Part shown: in pieces, positions 7,647-17,876 of the stretch | Layout of the letters: each line of letters begins with the position of its first letter | Position numbering within the stretch: the stretch's first letter is position 1 | Assembly: GCA_949287095.1 (NCBI GenBank) | Contig: CASEFA010000010.1 | Location: 1-64,000, forward strand | DNA: 64,000 bases | Direction: 5' to 3' | Source: an uncultured Bacillota bacterium | GTDB lineage: Bacteria > Bacillota > Clostridia > Peptostreptococcales > Anaerovoracaceae | Notes under the pieces: model-generated | Told to the model about the DNA's origin: nothing | Database searches by the model: none | The model's input: only the letters and a program-made list of their open reading frames with translations | Position numbers and translations under genes: made by a program

Positions 7647-8201
7647 ATGTTTCATGAAATGACTATAGCAGGTCTGAAAAGACAGCTCCCTATCTGCAAG
7701 GTATCAGACGACCTTTATATTGCAGGATTTGTTATGTTCAGCGACGTTGAGATAACAAAGGCGGCAGCCTCGGAGCTTCTGGCAAAGGCGCCGGAGTTCG
7801 ACATAATTCTGACCGCGGAATCCAAGGGAATTCCTCTCGCTTACGAAATGGCAAGGCAGGCCGGAACGGACGACTACATCGTAGCGAGAAAGGGCGCGAA
7901 GGTCTACATGCAGGACATCGTAACTGTAGAAGTTAATTCCATCACGACCAAGGGAACGCAGATTCTCTGTCTGGGGAAGAAGGAAGCTGATAAGATGAGA
8001 GGAAAGCGCATACTCATCGTCGACGACGTGATAAGCACCGGCGCGTCTCTTGCGGCTCTTGAGGCGCTTAACGAAGCCGTCGGCGGAAATATCGTCGGAA
8101 AGATGGCCGTTCTGGCTGAAGGTGAGGCCGCAGACAGAGACGACATTATATTCCTGGAAAAGCTTCCGGTGTTCAATGCCGACGGAACGGTGAAGGAATA
8201 G
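7647..8201 (+). CDS. Adenine phosphoribosyltransferase-like protein
   Basis: The product is 184 aa from the ATG at 7647, preferred over 7641 because AAAGGG (7632-7637) then has normal spacing. The type I PRTase fold is shown by the PRPP loop ILIVDDVISTGASL and the purine-side segment ILTAESKGIPLAYEMA. Enzymes of this group join a purine base to PRPP for salvage. Canonical Apt proteins are usually ~170 aa, and here the C-terminal hood ends IFLEKLPVFNADGTVKE. Xanthine phosphoribosyltransferase or a regulatory PRTase are alternatives. It is a single-gene unit ending in the nested palindromic element at 8230. Confidence 0.85.
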   Translation: MFHEMTIAGLKRQLPICKVSDDLYIAGFVMFSDVEITKAAASELLAKAPEFDIILTAESKGIPLAYEMARQAGTDDYIVARKGAKVYMQDIVTVEVNSITTKGTQILCLGKKEADKMRGKRILIVDDVISTGASLAALEALNEAVGGNIVGKMAVLAEGEAADRDDIIFLEKLPVFNADGTVKE

Positions 8202-8229
8202 GGATGAATCGTGGGGCGAGGCGGGTCGC

Positions 8230-8415
8230 TTTTGACAAAAGGGGCAAATCGCATCGTCAGGTCAAGGCAAAATTTGACCGATACGTTACACGGATTGAAA
8301 AAGGTCAAGAGATTTTCTCTGCTGATGAGGAGATTCCTTGACCTTTTTGTATCAGTAGTTTTATTTTGTCAAGATTTGCCTTGACAACGCCGCTGTATCA
8401 GGCGGTTTTGTCAAA
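8230..8415. repeat. Nested palindromic intergenic element, copy A
   Basis: Three tiers of inverted arms. Outer: TTTTGACAAAA (8230-8240) with TTTTGTCAAA (8406-8415). Middle: GGTCAAGGCAAAATTTGACC (8260-8279) with GTCAAGATTTGCCTTGAC (8368-8385). Inner: AAAAAGGTCAAGA (8298-8310) with TCCTTGACCTTTTT (8335-8348). The inner hairpin ends in T-runs on both strands and can terminate the convergent apt-like and birA genes. Copies B and C repeat the same order and spacing at 33795 and 55303. Confidence 0.85.
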
Positions 8416-8445
8416 GCCGGCCGGAAGATGAACGGGAAGTCCGCG

Positions 8446-9417
8446 CTATTCGAACCTGACCGATACTTCTCCGGTGGTGATTGTCTTAATCTCACGCATG
8501 CTGGGACCCTCCATGTATTCCACCACAAGGCCGCCGTCACGGTCTATGTCGATGGCGCGGGCACGGATCCCTTTTTTGTCGCCGAAGCTGTAAATACGTA
8601 TCTCTTTGCCCAAGATGAAGCACCTTCTGCGGTATTCGGTCATAAATTTTCTGTCGGTGAAAGTCTGAAGCAGGGTAAGAAGTTCGTTTATGACCTCTGC
8701 GGCAAGAACGCTCCTTGAGAAGGAGAGCGGTTCGTCCGAAACGGCGCCTGCGATTTCCGCAACGTCATCAGGGAAATTTCCGGGGAAACAGTTAATGCCG
8801 ATGCCTATAATGAGCCTGTCTATCTGTCCCGATTCTAAGCTGGTCTGAGCTTCGGTCAGTATGCCGCAGATTTTACGGCTGCCGAGAAAAAGATCGTTGA
8901 CCCACTTTATGCGGGGCTTTTTCCCCGTGACCTTTTCGATGGCGCGGCTGACAGCCACGGCCGCTGCCATGGTGACGAAGAGAGATTTATCGAGTTCAAA
9001 ATCAGGCTTTATACAAAATGACATGTAGATTCCTGAACCGGAAGGAGATGAGAAGCTTCTTCCCAGTCTGCCACGTCCACAGGTCTGCGTATCCGCAATT
9101 ACGACTTCGGGAACGGAATCAGGAGTCAGTTCCTTAGCCACGTCATTGGTGGATTTCACCGAGTCGTAGACGTGGAGACTGCACGGCACGGAAAGCGCCG
9201 AGGATATTGCCGCTTCACTGAGCAGATCCGCCTTTTCCCTCAGGCTGTAACCGAGACCGGTACGGCTGTATATCGGATATCCCTCTTTGCGCAGGGTCGT
9301 TGCGGCTTTGTTCACCGCTGCTCTGGAGATATTAAGCATATCCGCAGCCTTTTGACCGGAGATGTATTTACCGATATTCTCGTTGAGAAGAGTCAGAAGC
9401 TGTGATTTTGTGGACAT
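8446..9417 (-). CDS. birA: Biotin-protein ligase/biotin operon repressor
   Basis: The product is 323 aa, the bifunctional size. Residues ~1-60 form a winged helix-turn-helix (ISGQKAADMLNISRAAVNKA). The ligase domain contains the biotinyl-adenylate loop GRGRLGRSF, SGIYMS, and KWVNDLFLGSRKICGIL. The C-terminal SH3-like domain ends ITTGEVSVRF. It makes biotinyl-AMP, transfers biotin to carboxylase subunits, and with its HTH can repress biotin genes. The start at 9417 is chosen because GGGAG precedes it; the longer frame has no site. No biotin genes are in the window. Confidence 0.93.
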   Translation of the reverse strand: MSTKSQLLTLLNENIGKYISGQKAADMLNISRAAVNKAATTLRKEGYPIYSRTGLGYSLREKADLLSEAAISSALSVPCSLHVYDSVKSTNDVAKELTPDSVPEVVIADTQTCGRGRLGRSFSSPSGSGIYMSFCIKPDFELDKSLFVTMAAAVAVSRAIEKVTGKKPRIKWVNDLFLGSRKICGILTEAQTSLESGQIDRLIIGIGINCFPGNFPDDVAEIAGAVSDEPLSFSRSVLAAEVINELLTLLQTFTDRKFMTEYRRRCFILGKEIRIYSFGDKKGIRARAIDIDRDGGLVVEYMEGPSMREIKTITTGEVSVRFE

Positions 9418-9571
9418 AAGAAAAATTCTCCCTTTTATTACGAAAAATTCACCTTTCAATTATATCATATAAGTACCTTGAAAATCTTTATTTTTGTACC
9501 TTTTTATGGTAGAATTATCTGGTATGTAAACTTTAAAAAATGCAAGAGAAAAGGGAGGCATATTCACCCGA

Positions 9572-10888
9572 ATGGAAGGATATAATATTCTGCCGTCTGT
9601 GATAGCTATAATAATACTGCTCGTTTTTTCGGCGTACTTTTCTGCTACGGAGACGGCGTTCACATCTTTAAACAGAATAAGGATGAAGAACAAGGCGGAC
9701 GATGGAGACGAGAGAGCCGGGAAGGTTCTCGAACTGGAGAGGAATTACGACAGTCTCCTTTCCACCATCCTCATCGGAAATAACCTTGTAAACATAGCCA
9801 ATACGGCTATAGCAACAGTGCTGTTCGTGGAGCTCTTCGGTTCCTACGGAGCGTCGATTTCCACGGTTGTAACGACCATACTCGTACTCATCTTCGGAGA
9901 AATATCTCCTAAGAGTGTAGCCAAGGAACATGCAGAGGGCTTTGCTCTTTTCTCAGCGCCGATAATAAACTTCATCAGAATAATACTGACGCCGGTAAAC
10001 TGGCTGTTCGGCCAGTGGAAGAAGCTTCTGTCGAAGATTTTCGGAGCCGGAAACGGCGACGGTATCACGGAGGACGAGCTGCTCACCATAGTGGAGGAAT
10101 CTGAGGCAGGCGGCGGAATCAGCAGTGATCAGGCAAGACTCATAGAAAACGCCATCACCTTCAGTTCTCTCGATGCGTGGGATGTACTTACACCGAGAGT
10201 GGATATGGAAGCCATTTCCCTTGACACTCCGCACGAGGAGATAGCGGAGACATTCATAAGCACCGGATATTCCAGACTTCCGGTACACGACGACGACCTG
10301 GACAACATTCTGGGAATACTTACATACAAGGACTTTCATAACTACGTGGAAGGCAGAGACAGAAGCATTGCCGACTACATAAAGCCTGTAATCTACGTTG
10401 CGGGCTCCATGAAGGCGGCGGACATTCTGAGCCGGCTTCAGAACACCAAGTGCCGAATGGCTGTCATAGTGGACGAATACGGCGGAACGGCCGGCATAGT
10501 TACGGTAGAGGATATCGTGGAAGAACTGGTAGGCGAAATATACGACGATGGAGACGTTGTCATTTTAAATCAGGACATCATACCTCTTCAGGACGGAAGC
10601 TATCGCGTGAGGGCTGCGGCCAACATCGACAAGCTCCTTGACTACTTTGACGAAGAGGACGATATAGACGCGACTACGGTCAACGGCTGGGTAGTGCTTC
10701 AGCTGGACAGGCTGCCGAAGGTTGGAGACGTATTTGAGTACAGACTCGGAGACAGGATTTTCCGCGGCAGAGTGACAAAGGCCGACGACCGTAAGGCGAC
10801 GGAAATAAACCTGAGGGTCATAGATGCGCCTCAGGAGGAACCGAAAAAAGGAAGTAAACAGGAAAGGGTAAATCAGAAAGGGAAATAG
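9572..10888 (+). CDS. CNNM/CorC-family (hemolysin C-like) membrane protein with CBS domains
   Basis: The product is 438 aa. The N-terminal DUF21 domain (about residues 1-180) has several membrane segments, with [15 protein letters not shown] after the first. A CBS pair follows (about 200-330; [32 protein letters not shown]), then a C-terminal CorC_HlyC domain (about 345-425). Proteins of this type act in Mg2+/cation homeostasis; the hemolysin name is historical. The gene lies 1 bp before secA and starts the long plus-strand run to 23342. GGGAGG at 9553-9558 is rather far (13 nt) from the ATG. Confidence 0.88.
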   Translation: MEGYNILPSVIAIIILLVFSAYFSATETAFTSLNRIRMKNKADDGDERAGKVLELERNYDSLLSTILIGNNLVNIANTAIATVLFVELFGSYGASISTVVTTILVLIFGEISPKSVAKEHAEGFALFSAPIINFIRIILTPVNWLFGQWKKLLSKIFGAGNGDGITEDELLTIVEESEAGGGISSDQARLIENAITFSSLDAWDVLTPRVDMEAISLDTPHEEIAETFISTGYSRLPVHDDDLDNILGILTYKDFHNYVEGRDRSIADYIKPVIYVAGSMKAADILSRLQNTKCRMAVIVDEYGGTAGIVTVEDIVEELVGEIYDDGDVVILNQDIIPLQDGSYRVRAAANIDKLLDYFDEEDDIDATTVNGWVVLQLDRLPKVGDVFEYRLGDRIFRGRVTKADDRKATEINLRVIDAPQEEPKKGSKQERVNQKGK

Positions 10889-10889
10889 C

Positions 10890-13679
10890 ATGGGTCTGAT
10901 GGAAAAAATCTTTGGCGATTTAAACGCCAGGGAGTTAAAGAAAATAAACAAAATCGTGGATGAAGTGGAGAAACTCGACGAATCCATGCAGGCTTTGTCC
11001 GACGATGAACTGAGAAGGAAAACGGAGGAATTCAAAAAAAGAATTTCAGAGGGAGAAACTCTCGACGACATACTGCCTGAAGCCTTTGCGGTATGCCGCG
11101 AAGGCGCATTCAGAGCTTTAGGCATGAAGCACTTCAGAGTTCAGCTCATAGGCGGCGTGGTTCTTCACCAGGGACGCATAGCGGAGATGAAGACAGGTGA
11201 AGGTAAGACTCTCGTCGCAACCTTAGCAGCGTACCTTAACGCTCTGGAAGGAAAGGGCGTACACGTGGTCACCGTAAACGACTACCTGGCAAAGCGTGAC
11301 GCCGAGTGGATGGGCAAACTCTACACCTTCCTCGGACTTACCGTGGGATGCGTCGTTCACGACGTTACCGGAGAAAAGAGAAAGGCCGCATACAGAGCCG
11401 ACATCACGTACGGAACCAATAACGAGTTCGGTTTCGATTACCTGAGAGACAATATGGTAATCTATAAAGAAGAGCTTATGCAGAGAGAGCTTAACTACGC
11501 CATCATCGACGAGGTTGACTCCATTCTCATCGACGAGGCCAGGACTCCTCTCATAATTTCAGGCAGAGGAGACAAGTCCACGGATCTTTACAGAATTGCG
11601 GACCAGTTCGTTTCCGGACTGAGGAAGGAAGACGACTATACCGTAGAGGAAAAGGACAGGCAGGTTTCCCTTACCGACGAAGGCGTCGCAAAGGCTGAGA
11701 AGTTCTTCGGCATCGAAAACTTCGGCGACCCTGAGAACATGGAGATAAACCACCACGTGCTTCAGGCTCTAAAGGCGAGAGCCATCATGGTGCGGGATGT
11801 GGACTACATAGTCAAGGACGGCGAAATCGTAATAGTCGACGAATTCACCGGCCGTCTCATGTTCGGAAGACGGTTCAGCAACGGACTCCATCAGGCCATA
11901 GAGGCAAAGGAAAGAGTTAACGTAAGATCCGAGTCCAGGACTCTTGCAACCATAACCCTTCAGAACTACTTCAGAATGTACGGAAAGCTTTCCGGTATGA
12001 CAGGTACGGCTAAGACCGAGGAGGACGAGTTTAGGGACATCTACAACATGGACGTTATAGTGATCCCGACCAACAGACCGATTCAGAGAGTGGACCTGCC
12101 GGATTCCGTATATAAGACGGAAAACGGAAAGTTCAAGGCGCTGGTCGACAGGGTTTGTGAAATTCACGAGACCGGACAGCCTGTGCTGGTAGGCACCATA
12201 TCAATAGAGAAATCCGAGCTTATCAGCGGAATGCTGAAAAGACGCGGAGTCAAGCATAACGTGCTCAACGCCAAGCAGCACGAAAGGGAGGCCGAAATCG
12301 TCGCAGAGGCCGGTCGTCTCGGAATGGTTACCATAGCTACCAACATGGCGGGCCGTGGTACCGACATCATTCTGGGAGGAAATCCTGAGTTTGAAGCAAA
12401 GCGGGAGATGAAGAAGCTGGAGTATACGGACGAGCAGATTTCCTTCGCTACAGGCTTTGTGAAGACCGACGATCCGGAGCTTAACGCCGCAAGAGAGATG
12501 TTCAGAGAGCTTCACGAGCGTTTCAAGGTCGAGAGAAAAGAAGAGCAGGAGAAGGTCGTGGCGTTGGGCGGACTGTGCATTATAGGAAGCGAACGCCACG
12601 AATCCAGACGTATAGATAATCAGCTGAGAGGACGTTCAGGACGACAGGGAGACCCGGGTAAAACTCAGTTCTTTATTTCCCTTGAAGATGAGCTTTTAAG
12701 GCTCTTCGGCGGAGAGAGAATGCAGGCCATCGTCGAAAAGATGGGCGTTGCCGATGATGAGGCCATCGAAGCCGGAATGCTGACCAAGGCCATTGAGAAC
12801 GCACAGAAGAAGGTTGAAGGTAAGAACTTCAGCATAAGAAAATACGTTCTTCAGTACGACAACGTAATGAACAAGCAGAGGGAGATAATCTACGACGAGC
12901 GCCGCAGGGTTCTCTTCGGTGAAGACCTGAGAGACTACATCATGGGCATGATGCATACTATAGTCGGAGCCATTATCGAGCCGATTACAGTAGAATCTAA
13001 ATTCCCTGAGGAATGGGATTTCGTAACTCTTAATAAAAACCTGAGAAAGATTACTGTTCAGTATCTGGGCAGAACCTCATACACTAAAGATGAGCTTAAC
13101 GCCATGACCGAGGAATCCTTAAGAGATGAGATCTTTGCTGAGTTTGAGAAGCTCTACGCGGAAAAGGAAGAGGAAATCGGCACAGATAAAATGCGTGACA
13201 TAGAGCGCATGGTACTCTTAAGAGTTGTGGACAATCTGTGGATGGATCACATCGACGCCATGGACCAGCTGAGAACAGGAATTGGACTCAGATCGTTTGG
13301 ACAGCAGGATCCGGTGGCCGCGTATGCCAAGGAAGGCTTCGATATGTTCGAGCAGCTTATAGGAGAAATTCAGGAAAATACGGTAAGATTCTGCTACAGC
13401 GTGACCCTCAGGACCGACACCAGGAGAAGAGCTGTGGCCACAGGAGGAGAAGCCCGCAAGTCGGAATACACCGATGAAGCAGCGGCTTTGGGACAGGCCG
13501 GGGCAGGAACTCAGGGCGGAGCCATGCCGAAAGCTGCGCCTAAGGCGAACAGAGTGCATAAGCAGGAGACCGTAAGGCGCGAAGGTCCTAAAGTGGGAAG
13601 AAACGACCCTTGTCCGTGCGGAAGCGGCAAGAAGTATAAAAACTGCTGCATGAACAAGGATCTGAACAGAGAGGCATAG
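10890..13679 (+). CDS. secA: Preprotein translocase ATPase SecA
   Basis: The product is 929 aa. SecA drives export of unfolded preproteins through SecYEG using ATP. Visible landmarks: Walker A KTGEGKT (101-107), Walker B region [40 protein letters not shown], and [13 protein letters not shown] in the second helicase domain. The C-terminus carries the zinc-binding SecB/lipid tail [13 protein letters not shown]. The length fits SecA1 of Clostridia. It is the second gene of the run, separated by a single base from the CNNM gene, with GAAAGGGAAA as ribosome site. Confidence 0.97.
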   Translation: MGLMEKIFGDLNARELKKINKIVDEVEKLDESMQALSDDELRRKTEEFKKRISEGETLDDILPEAFAVCREGAFRALGMKHFRVQLIGGVVLHQGRIAEMKTGEGKTLVATLAAYLNALEGKGVHVVTVNDYLAKRDAEWMGKLYTFLGLTVGCVVHDVTGEKRKAAYRADITYGTNNEFGFDYLRDNMVIYKEELMQRELNYAIIDEVDSILIDEARTPLIISGRGDKSTDLYRIADQFVSGLRKEDDYTVEEKDRQVSLTDEGVAKAEKFFGIENFGDPENMEINHHVLQALKARAIMVRDVDYIVKDGEIVIVDEFTGRLMFGRRFSNGLHQAIEAKERVNVRSESRTLATITLQNYFRMYGKLSGMTGTAKTEEDEFRDIYNMDVIVIPTNRPIQRVDLPDSVYKTENGKFKALVDRVCEIHETGQPVLVGTISIEKSELISGMLKRRGVKHNVLNAKQHEREAEIVAEAGRLGMVTIATNMAGRGTDIILGGNPEFEAKREMKKLEYTDEQISFATGFVKTDDPELNAAREMFRELHERFKVERKEEQEKVVALGGLCIIGSERHESRRIDNQLRGRSGRQGDPGKTQFFISLEDELLRLFGGERMQAIVEKMGVADDEAIEAGMLTKAIENAQKKVEGKNFSIRKYVLQYDNVMNKQREIIYDERRRVLFGEDLRDYIMGMMHTIVGAIIEPITVESKFPEEWDFVTLNKNLRKITVQYLGRTSYTKDELNAMTEESLRDEIFAEFEKLYAEKEEEIGTDKMRDIERMVLLRVVDNLWMDHIDAMDQLRTGIGLRSFGQQDPVAAYAKEGFDMFEQLIGEIQENTVRFCYSVTLRTDTRRRAVATGGEARKSEYTDEAAALGQAGAGTQGGAMPKAAPKANRVHKQETVRREGPKVGRNDPCPCGSGKKYKNCCMNKDLNREA

Positions 13680-13705
13680 TTTTGCCGTACCGAGAGGAAG
13701 GAAAA

Positions 13706-14593
13706 ATGCAGGATTACGACAAAATAGCAGAAATAATAGAGAAGGATTACAACACGGTTAAGACGGTGAAATATCTGATTTACGTGTATTTCCTCGCATG
13801 CGTCGCGGTAATCACACTTATACTGAGCCTTATATTTGGAAATCCTATAAGCCATCACCAGGGCGAGGAAAGCTGGATGGGTTTCGGCGACGTGCTGCTC
13901 ATAATGCTGGCCTCTGTAATCATAGCATGGCTGATAGGAAGCAGACAGTTTAAGAAGGTGGCGTCCAGATTCGAACACATACTTACGGAGGACTGTGATG
14001 CGGAGACGTTCCTCGTCTTTGCAAACTGCGGAATGAACAAGCCTAAGCCGAACTACGAGAGAAATCTGGAGCAGGCTCTCAGAAGGAGTTATGAGACATA
14101 CTGCCTCCTTGGATATCAGGCGTGCGGAAAGTTCAAGGCCGCTGAGGAATTTATGAACACCCACAAGGGTCTCAACCGCAGGACCGTCAGCGAGACGAAG
14201 ATGATGGCTGCAGCGGAGCGCAGGGACGGTGACGCTTTTTACAGAGCCTACAATGAGATAAAGGAGATTCTCGACGCATCTCCATTTAAAAGGAAAACGG
14301 CGAAGTGGAGAAACAAGTTCGATTTCATCAGGGCCATGGCATGTGAGGATTATGAAGCGGGACTTGAATCTGCAAAGACCGTGAAGCCTGAAAGCAGGTA
14401 CGAGGAAATGCTCTACAGGCTCTGGGAGGGAGAGTGCAACGTAGGTCTCGGACACCTCAGCGAAGCGAAAGAGTGCTTTAAGTACGTCTCCGAGAACGGA
14501 AACACCCTCTTTGCAAAGCGAAAGGCCGATAAATATCTTAACGAGGTTCTAAACCGTGCTCCGGAGAAGGAGCAGCCGAAGGAGAGTGAATAA
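13706..14593 (+). CDS. Membrane protein of unknown function with helical (TPR-like) C-terminus
   Basis: The product is 295 aa from the ATG at 13706 (GAGGAAGG before it). Two membrane helices occupy about residues 22-45 and 60-80, with a cytoplasmic remainder. From about 85 on the sequence is a series of amphipathic helices, including LWEGECNVGLGHLSEAKECFKYV-like segments that resemble tetratricopeptide repeats. The C-terminus is charged. It sits between secA and prfB, directly abutting prfB. I do not recognise a named family. The position suggests nothing more specific than co-expression with secretion and translation genes. Confidence 0.75.
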   Translation: MQDYDKIAEIIEKDYNTVKTVKYLIYVYFLACVAVITLILSLIFGNPISHHQGEESWMGFGDVLLIMLASVIIAWLIGSRQFKKVASRFEHILTEDCDAETFLVFANCGMNKPKPNYERNLEQALRRSYETYCLLGYQACGKFKAAEEFMNTHKGLNRRTVSETKMMAAAERRDGDAFYRAYNEIKEILDASPFKRKTAKWRNKFDFIRAMACEDYEAGLESAKTVKPESRYEEMLYRLWEGECNVGLGHLSEAKECFKYVSENGNTLFAKRKADKYLNEVLNRAPEKEQPKESE

Positions 14594-15692
14594 ATGCTTA
14601 AGCTTGAACCGATAAAGGCAGAGCTGCCTGAGAAAAAGCAGAAGCTTGAAGAGGTAGGTGAGTCCCTTTGACCTTGCGGGACTCAGGGAACAGATAGAAG
14701 AAATAAACAGGAAGAGCCAGCGGGAGGATTTCTGGAACGATCCCGACGGGGCTCAGGCCCTTCTGAAGAAAAAGAAGGCGCTGGAAAAGCCGGTGGAGGA
14801 TTACGAAAGGATAGAGAAGGGCCTTGCAGACACTGAGGATCTCATCGCCATTGCCGAGGAGCTGGGCGACGAGAGCGAGGTCGACTCCATCATAAAAGGC
14901 TTTGAGAAGCTGTCGGAGGATCTGGAGGAGCTGAGGATAACCACGCTTCTGGACGGAAAGTACGACCATAACAGCGCCATTTTATCCATTCACGCGGGAA
15001 CCGGCGGCATAGACGCCATGGACTGGGCGGAGATGCTCATGCGTATGTACACCCGGTGGTCCGAAAAGAAAGGATACAAGGTTACCATCGCCGACCTTCA
15101 GAGAGATCCGGAGGCGGGAATAAAGAGCGCCACCCTTATGATTGACGGGGAAAACGCCTATGGATATCTTAAAAACGAGAACGGAGTCCACAGGCTGGTG
15201 AGAATATCCCCGTTCAACGCTGCGGGAAAAAGGCAGACGTCATTTGCCGCTGTGGAAGTGATTCCTGAGATGGACGACGATTTTACCGTGGAGATAAACC
15301 CGGAGGATCTGAGAGTTGACACATTCAGGAGCAGCGGTGCAGGAGGTCAGCACGTAAACACCACCGACTCGGCCATAAGGATAACTCACATACCGACCAA
15401 TATAGTGGTCACCTGCCAGAATGAGCGGAGTCAGCATCAGAACAGAGAAGTCGCCATGAAAATCCTGGCGGGCAAGCTGGCTGAGCTTAAGGAGAAGGAG
15501 CATAAGGAAAACATAGAGGAGCTAAAGGGAGACTTTTCCCTTATCACATGGGGTTCCCAGATCAGATCCTACGTGTTCCAGCCGTATACCATGGTAAAGG
15601 ATCACAGGACCGGAGCCGAGGTGGGCAACGTAAACGCCGTCATGGACGGAGATCTTGACTATTTCATAAACGAGAAATTAAAGGCGAAGTAA
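14594..15692 (+). CDS. prfB: Peptide chain release factor 2, with programmed +1 frameshift
   Basis: RF2 releases proteins at UGA and UAA. The zero frame begins at the ATG 14594 and reads 25 codons to CTT TGA C (14666-14672), the classic RF2 autoregulatory shift site, with AGGTAGGTGAG just upstream as a ribosome-stimulating sequence. After slipping +1 on CTT, translation continues from GAC at 14670 to 15692. The joined protein is 365 aa, the standard RF2 length. Conserved parts include SPF (the UGA-recognition tripeptide) and GAGGQHVNTTDSA with the catalytic GGQ. A naive call from the GTG at 14658 would lose the first 25 residues. Confidence 0.97.
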
Positions 15693-15693
15693 T

Positions 15694-17868
15694 ATGGATA
15701 TAATAGGAAAACTGTCATCTGAATTCGGTCTGCGCAGGGAGCAGGCCGAAAATACTATAAAGCTCATAGACGAGGGAAACACCATTCCTTTCATCGCAAG
15801 ATACAGAAAGGAAGTCACGGGAGGTCTTACCGACGTGGTTCTCAGAGACCTTGACGAAAGACTGAAATACTTAAGAGGTCTGGAGGAGCGAAAGGAAGAG
15901 GTAATCCGTCTCATAGAAGAGCAGGGTAAGCTTACCGGTGAGCTTAAGGAGAAAATCGAAAGCGCCGAGGTTCTTCAGAGGGTGGAGGATCTGTATAAGC
16001 CGTTCAGGCAGAAGAAGGCTACCCGCGCGTCAAAGGCTAAGGAGAGAGGACTGGAGCCTCTGGCATCGGTGATTCTCGCTCAGAGCAAAAATTCCCCGGA
16101 CATACTGGAGGCAGCAAAGTCTTTTGTAAATCCGGAAAAGGAAGTGAACACGCCGGAGGACGCCGTTCAGGGAGCCTGCGATATTATCGCCGAGATGATG
16201 TCGGAGGATGCAGACGTGGTAAGCGCCGTAAGGGATAAGACTTTCACTCTGGGCAAAATAGCCACGGAAGCTGCGGACCCCGAGGAAAAGACGGTGTATG
16301 ACATGTACTACGGAAGCAGCGAGCCCCTTTCAAAGATTCCAAATCACAGAGTTCTGGCCATAAACAGAGGCGAAAAGGAAAAGAAGCTTAAGGTTCACGT
16401 GGACGTCGACGAGGAGAGAATTCTTCCGATTCTGGAAAAGCGGTACATAAGAAAGAACGCGCCTTTTGAGGAGGTGCTGGAGGAGACCGCAGAGGACGCA
16501 TATAAGAGGCTCATCGCTCCGTCCGCCGAGAGGGAAATGAGAAATCAGCTTACGGAGAAAGCCGAAACCGAGGCGATTAAAGTCTTTGCGAAGAATACGG
16601 AAAAGCTTCTCATGGCGCCGCCCGTAAGGGGAAAGAAGGTAATAAGCATAGATCCGGGCTACAGGACCGGCTGCAAGGTTGCCGTACTTTCCGCTACGGG
16701 AAAGCTTTTGGCGTATACCACCATATATCCGACCCAGCCGAAAAACGACGTGGCCGGGACGGAAAGGGTTCTGAAGAAGATAATCGACAAATACGGCATA
16801 GACATAATAGTCATAGGAAACGGTACGGCTTCCAGAGAAACGGAAGAAGTCGTAGCGGATTTCCTGAAGAAAAACGGTTACGATAACATTAAGTACACCA
16901 TAGTAAACGAGGCTGGAGCGTCGGTATACTCTGCATCAAAGCTTGCGTCGGAGGAATATCCCGACCTTGACGTTACCACCAGAGGAGCGATGTCGCTGGG
17001 AAGAAGGCTGCAGGACCCTCTTGCCGAGCTGGTTAAAATAGACCCGAAGCACATAGGCGTAGGCCAGTATCAGCACGACATGAACCAGAAGCAGCTGGAC
17101 GCGGCCCTTACGGGAGTGGTGGAAAACTGCGTGAACAGAGTGGGCGTGGATTTAAACACCGCGTCGCCGTCCCTCCTTTCGTACATAGCCGGAATCAATG
17201 TCGCAGTGGCAAAGAACATAGTGGCATACAGGGAGGAGCACGGAAGGTTCGAGAGCAGAAAGGAGCTTCTCAAGGTTCCCAAGCTGGGCGAGAAGGCATT
17301 CGGCCAGTGCGCCGGATTCCTGAGAATTTCCGGAGGAAAGAACCCTCTCGACGCAACGTCGGTTCATCCTGAATCATACGCGGTAGCTGAGAAGATAATG
17401 GAAAAGGCGGGAATCACCGCAGAGGATCTCGCAAAGGGCGGAGTTTCCGATATTGAAGAGAGAATCCGCAAAGCCTATCCGTCGAAGAAGCCCGCGGAAA
17501 GCATCAGGGCCATGGCTGCCGACATAGGCGCAGGCGACATGACGGTGAAGGATATAGTCGACGAGCTTAAGAAGCCTGCGAGAGACCCTCGAGAAGATGC
17601 GCCGCCTGTGGTATTCAGAAATGACGTGCGCTCGTTCGACGACCTTGAAGAGGGCATGGAGCTTACGGGAACGGTGAGAAACGTGGTGGATTTCGGGGCC
17701 TTTGTGGATATAGGAGTTAAAAACGACGGTCTCGTTCACGTGTCTCAGCTTTCACACAAATACGTAAAGCACCCTATGGACGTGGTTGCCGTAGGGGATA
17801 CCGTAAAGGTCAAGATACTGGGAATAGACAGGGACAAGCAGAAGGTTTCCCTGACCATGAAGCTTTAG
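15694..17868 (+). CDS. tex: Tex family RNA-binding transcription accessory protein
   Basis: The product is 724 aa, typical for Tex. N-terminal helical region (IPFIARYRKEVTGGL), a YqgF/RuvX-like RNase H fold around residues 310-440 (VISIDPGYRTGCKVAVLS), tandem helix-hairpin-helix motifs (LNTASPSLLSYIAGINVAVA), and a C-terminal S1 RNA-binding domain (MELTGTVRNVVDFGAFVDIG) follow in order. The family affects transcription and RNA turnover in bacteria. The start is 1 nt after the prfB stop, so translation is probably coupled. Confidence 0.95.
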   Translation: MDIIGKLSSEFGLRREQAENTIKLIDEGNTIPFIARYRKEVTGGLTDVVLRDLDERLKYLRGLEERKEEVIRLIEEQGKLTGELKEKIESAEVLQRVEDLYKPFRQKKATRASKAKERGLEPLASVILAQSKNSPDILEAAKSFVNPEKEVNTPEDAVQGACDIIAEMMSEDADVVSAVRDKTFTLGKIATEAADPEEKTVYDMYYGSSEPLSKIPNHRVLAINRGEKEKKLKVHVDVDEERILPILEKRYIRKNAPFEEVLEETAEDAYKRLIAPSAEREMRNQLTEKAETEAIKVFAKNTEKLLMAPPVRGKKVISIDPGYRTGCKVAVLSATGKLLAYTTIYPTQPKNDVAGTERVLKKIIDKYGIDIIVIGNGTASRETEEVVADFLKKNGYDNIKYTIVNEAGASVYSASKLASEEYPDLDVTTRGAMSLGRRLQDPLAELVKIDPKHIGVGQYQHDMNQKQLDAALTGVVENCVNRVGVDLNTASPSLLSYIAGINVAVAKNIVAYREEHGRFESRKELLKVPKLGEKAFGQCAGFLRISGGKNPLDATSVHPESYAVAEKIMEKAGITAEDLAKGGVSDIEERIRKAYPSKKPAESIRAMAADIGAGDMTVKDIVDELKKPARDPREDAPPVVFRNDVRSFDDLEEGMELTGTVRNVVDFGAFVDIGVKNDGLVHVSQLSHKYVKHPMDVVAVGDTVKVKILGIDRDKQKVSLTMKL

Positions 17869-17876
17869 GAGGAGAA

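Noticed and set aside
8230-8415. The GTCAAGG repeats as a CRISPR array
   Set aside because: The units are inverted rather than direct, spacers are uneven and no cas genes are present.
8230-8415. The element as three ordinary terminators
   Set aside because: The inner hairpin alone suffices. The conserved, evenly spaced middle and outer arms at all three sites are not explained by termination.
13511-14455. A 314-codon minus-strand frame across the secA end and the following gene
   Set aside because: Antisense shadow of two well-supported genes, without start signals.
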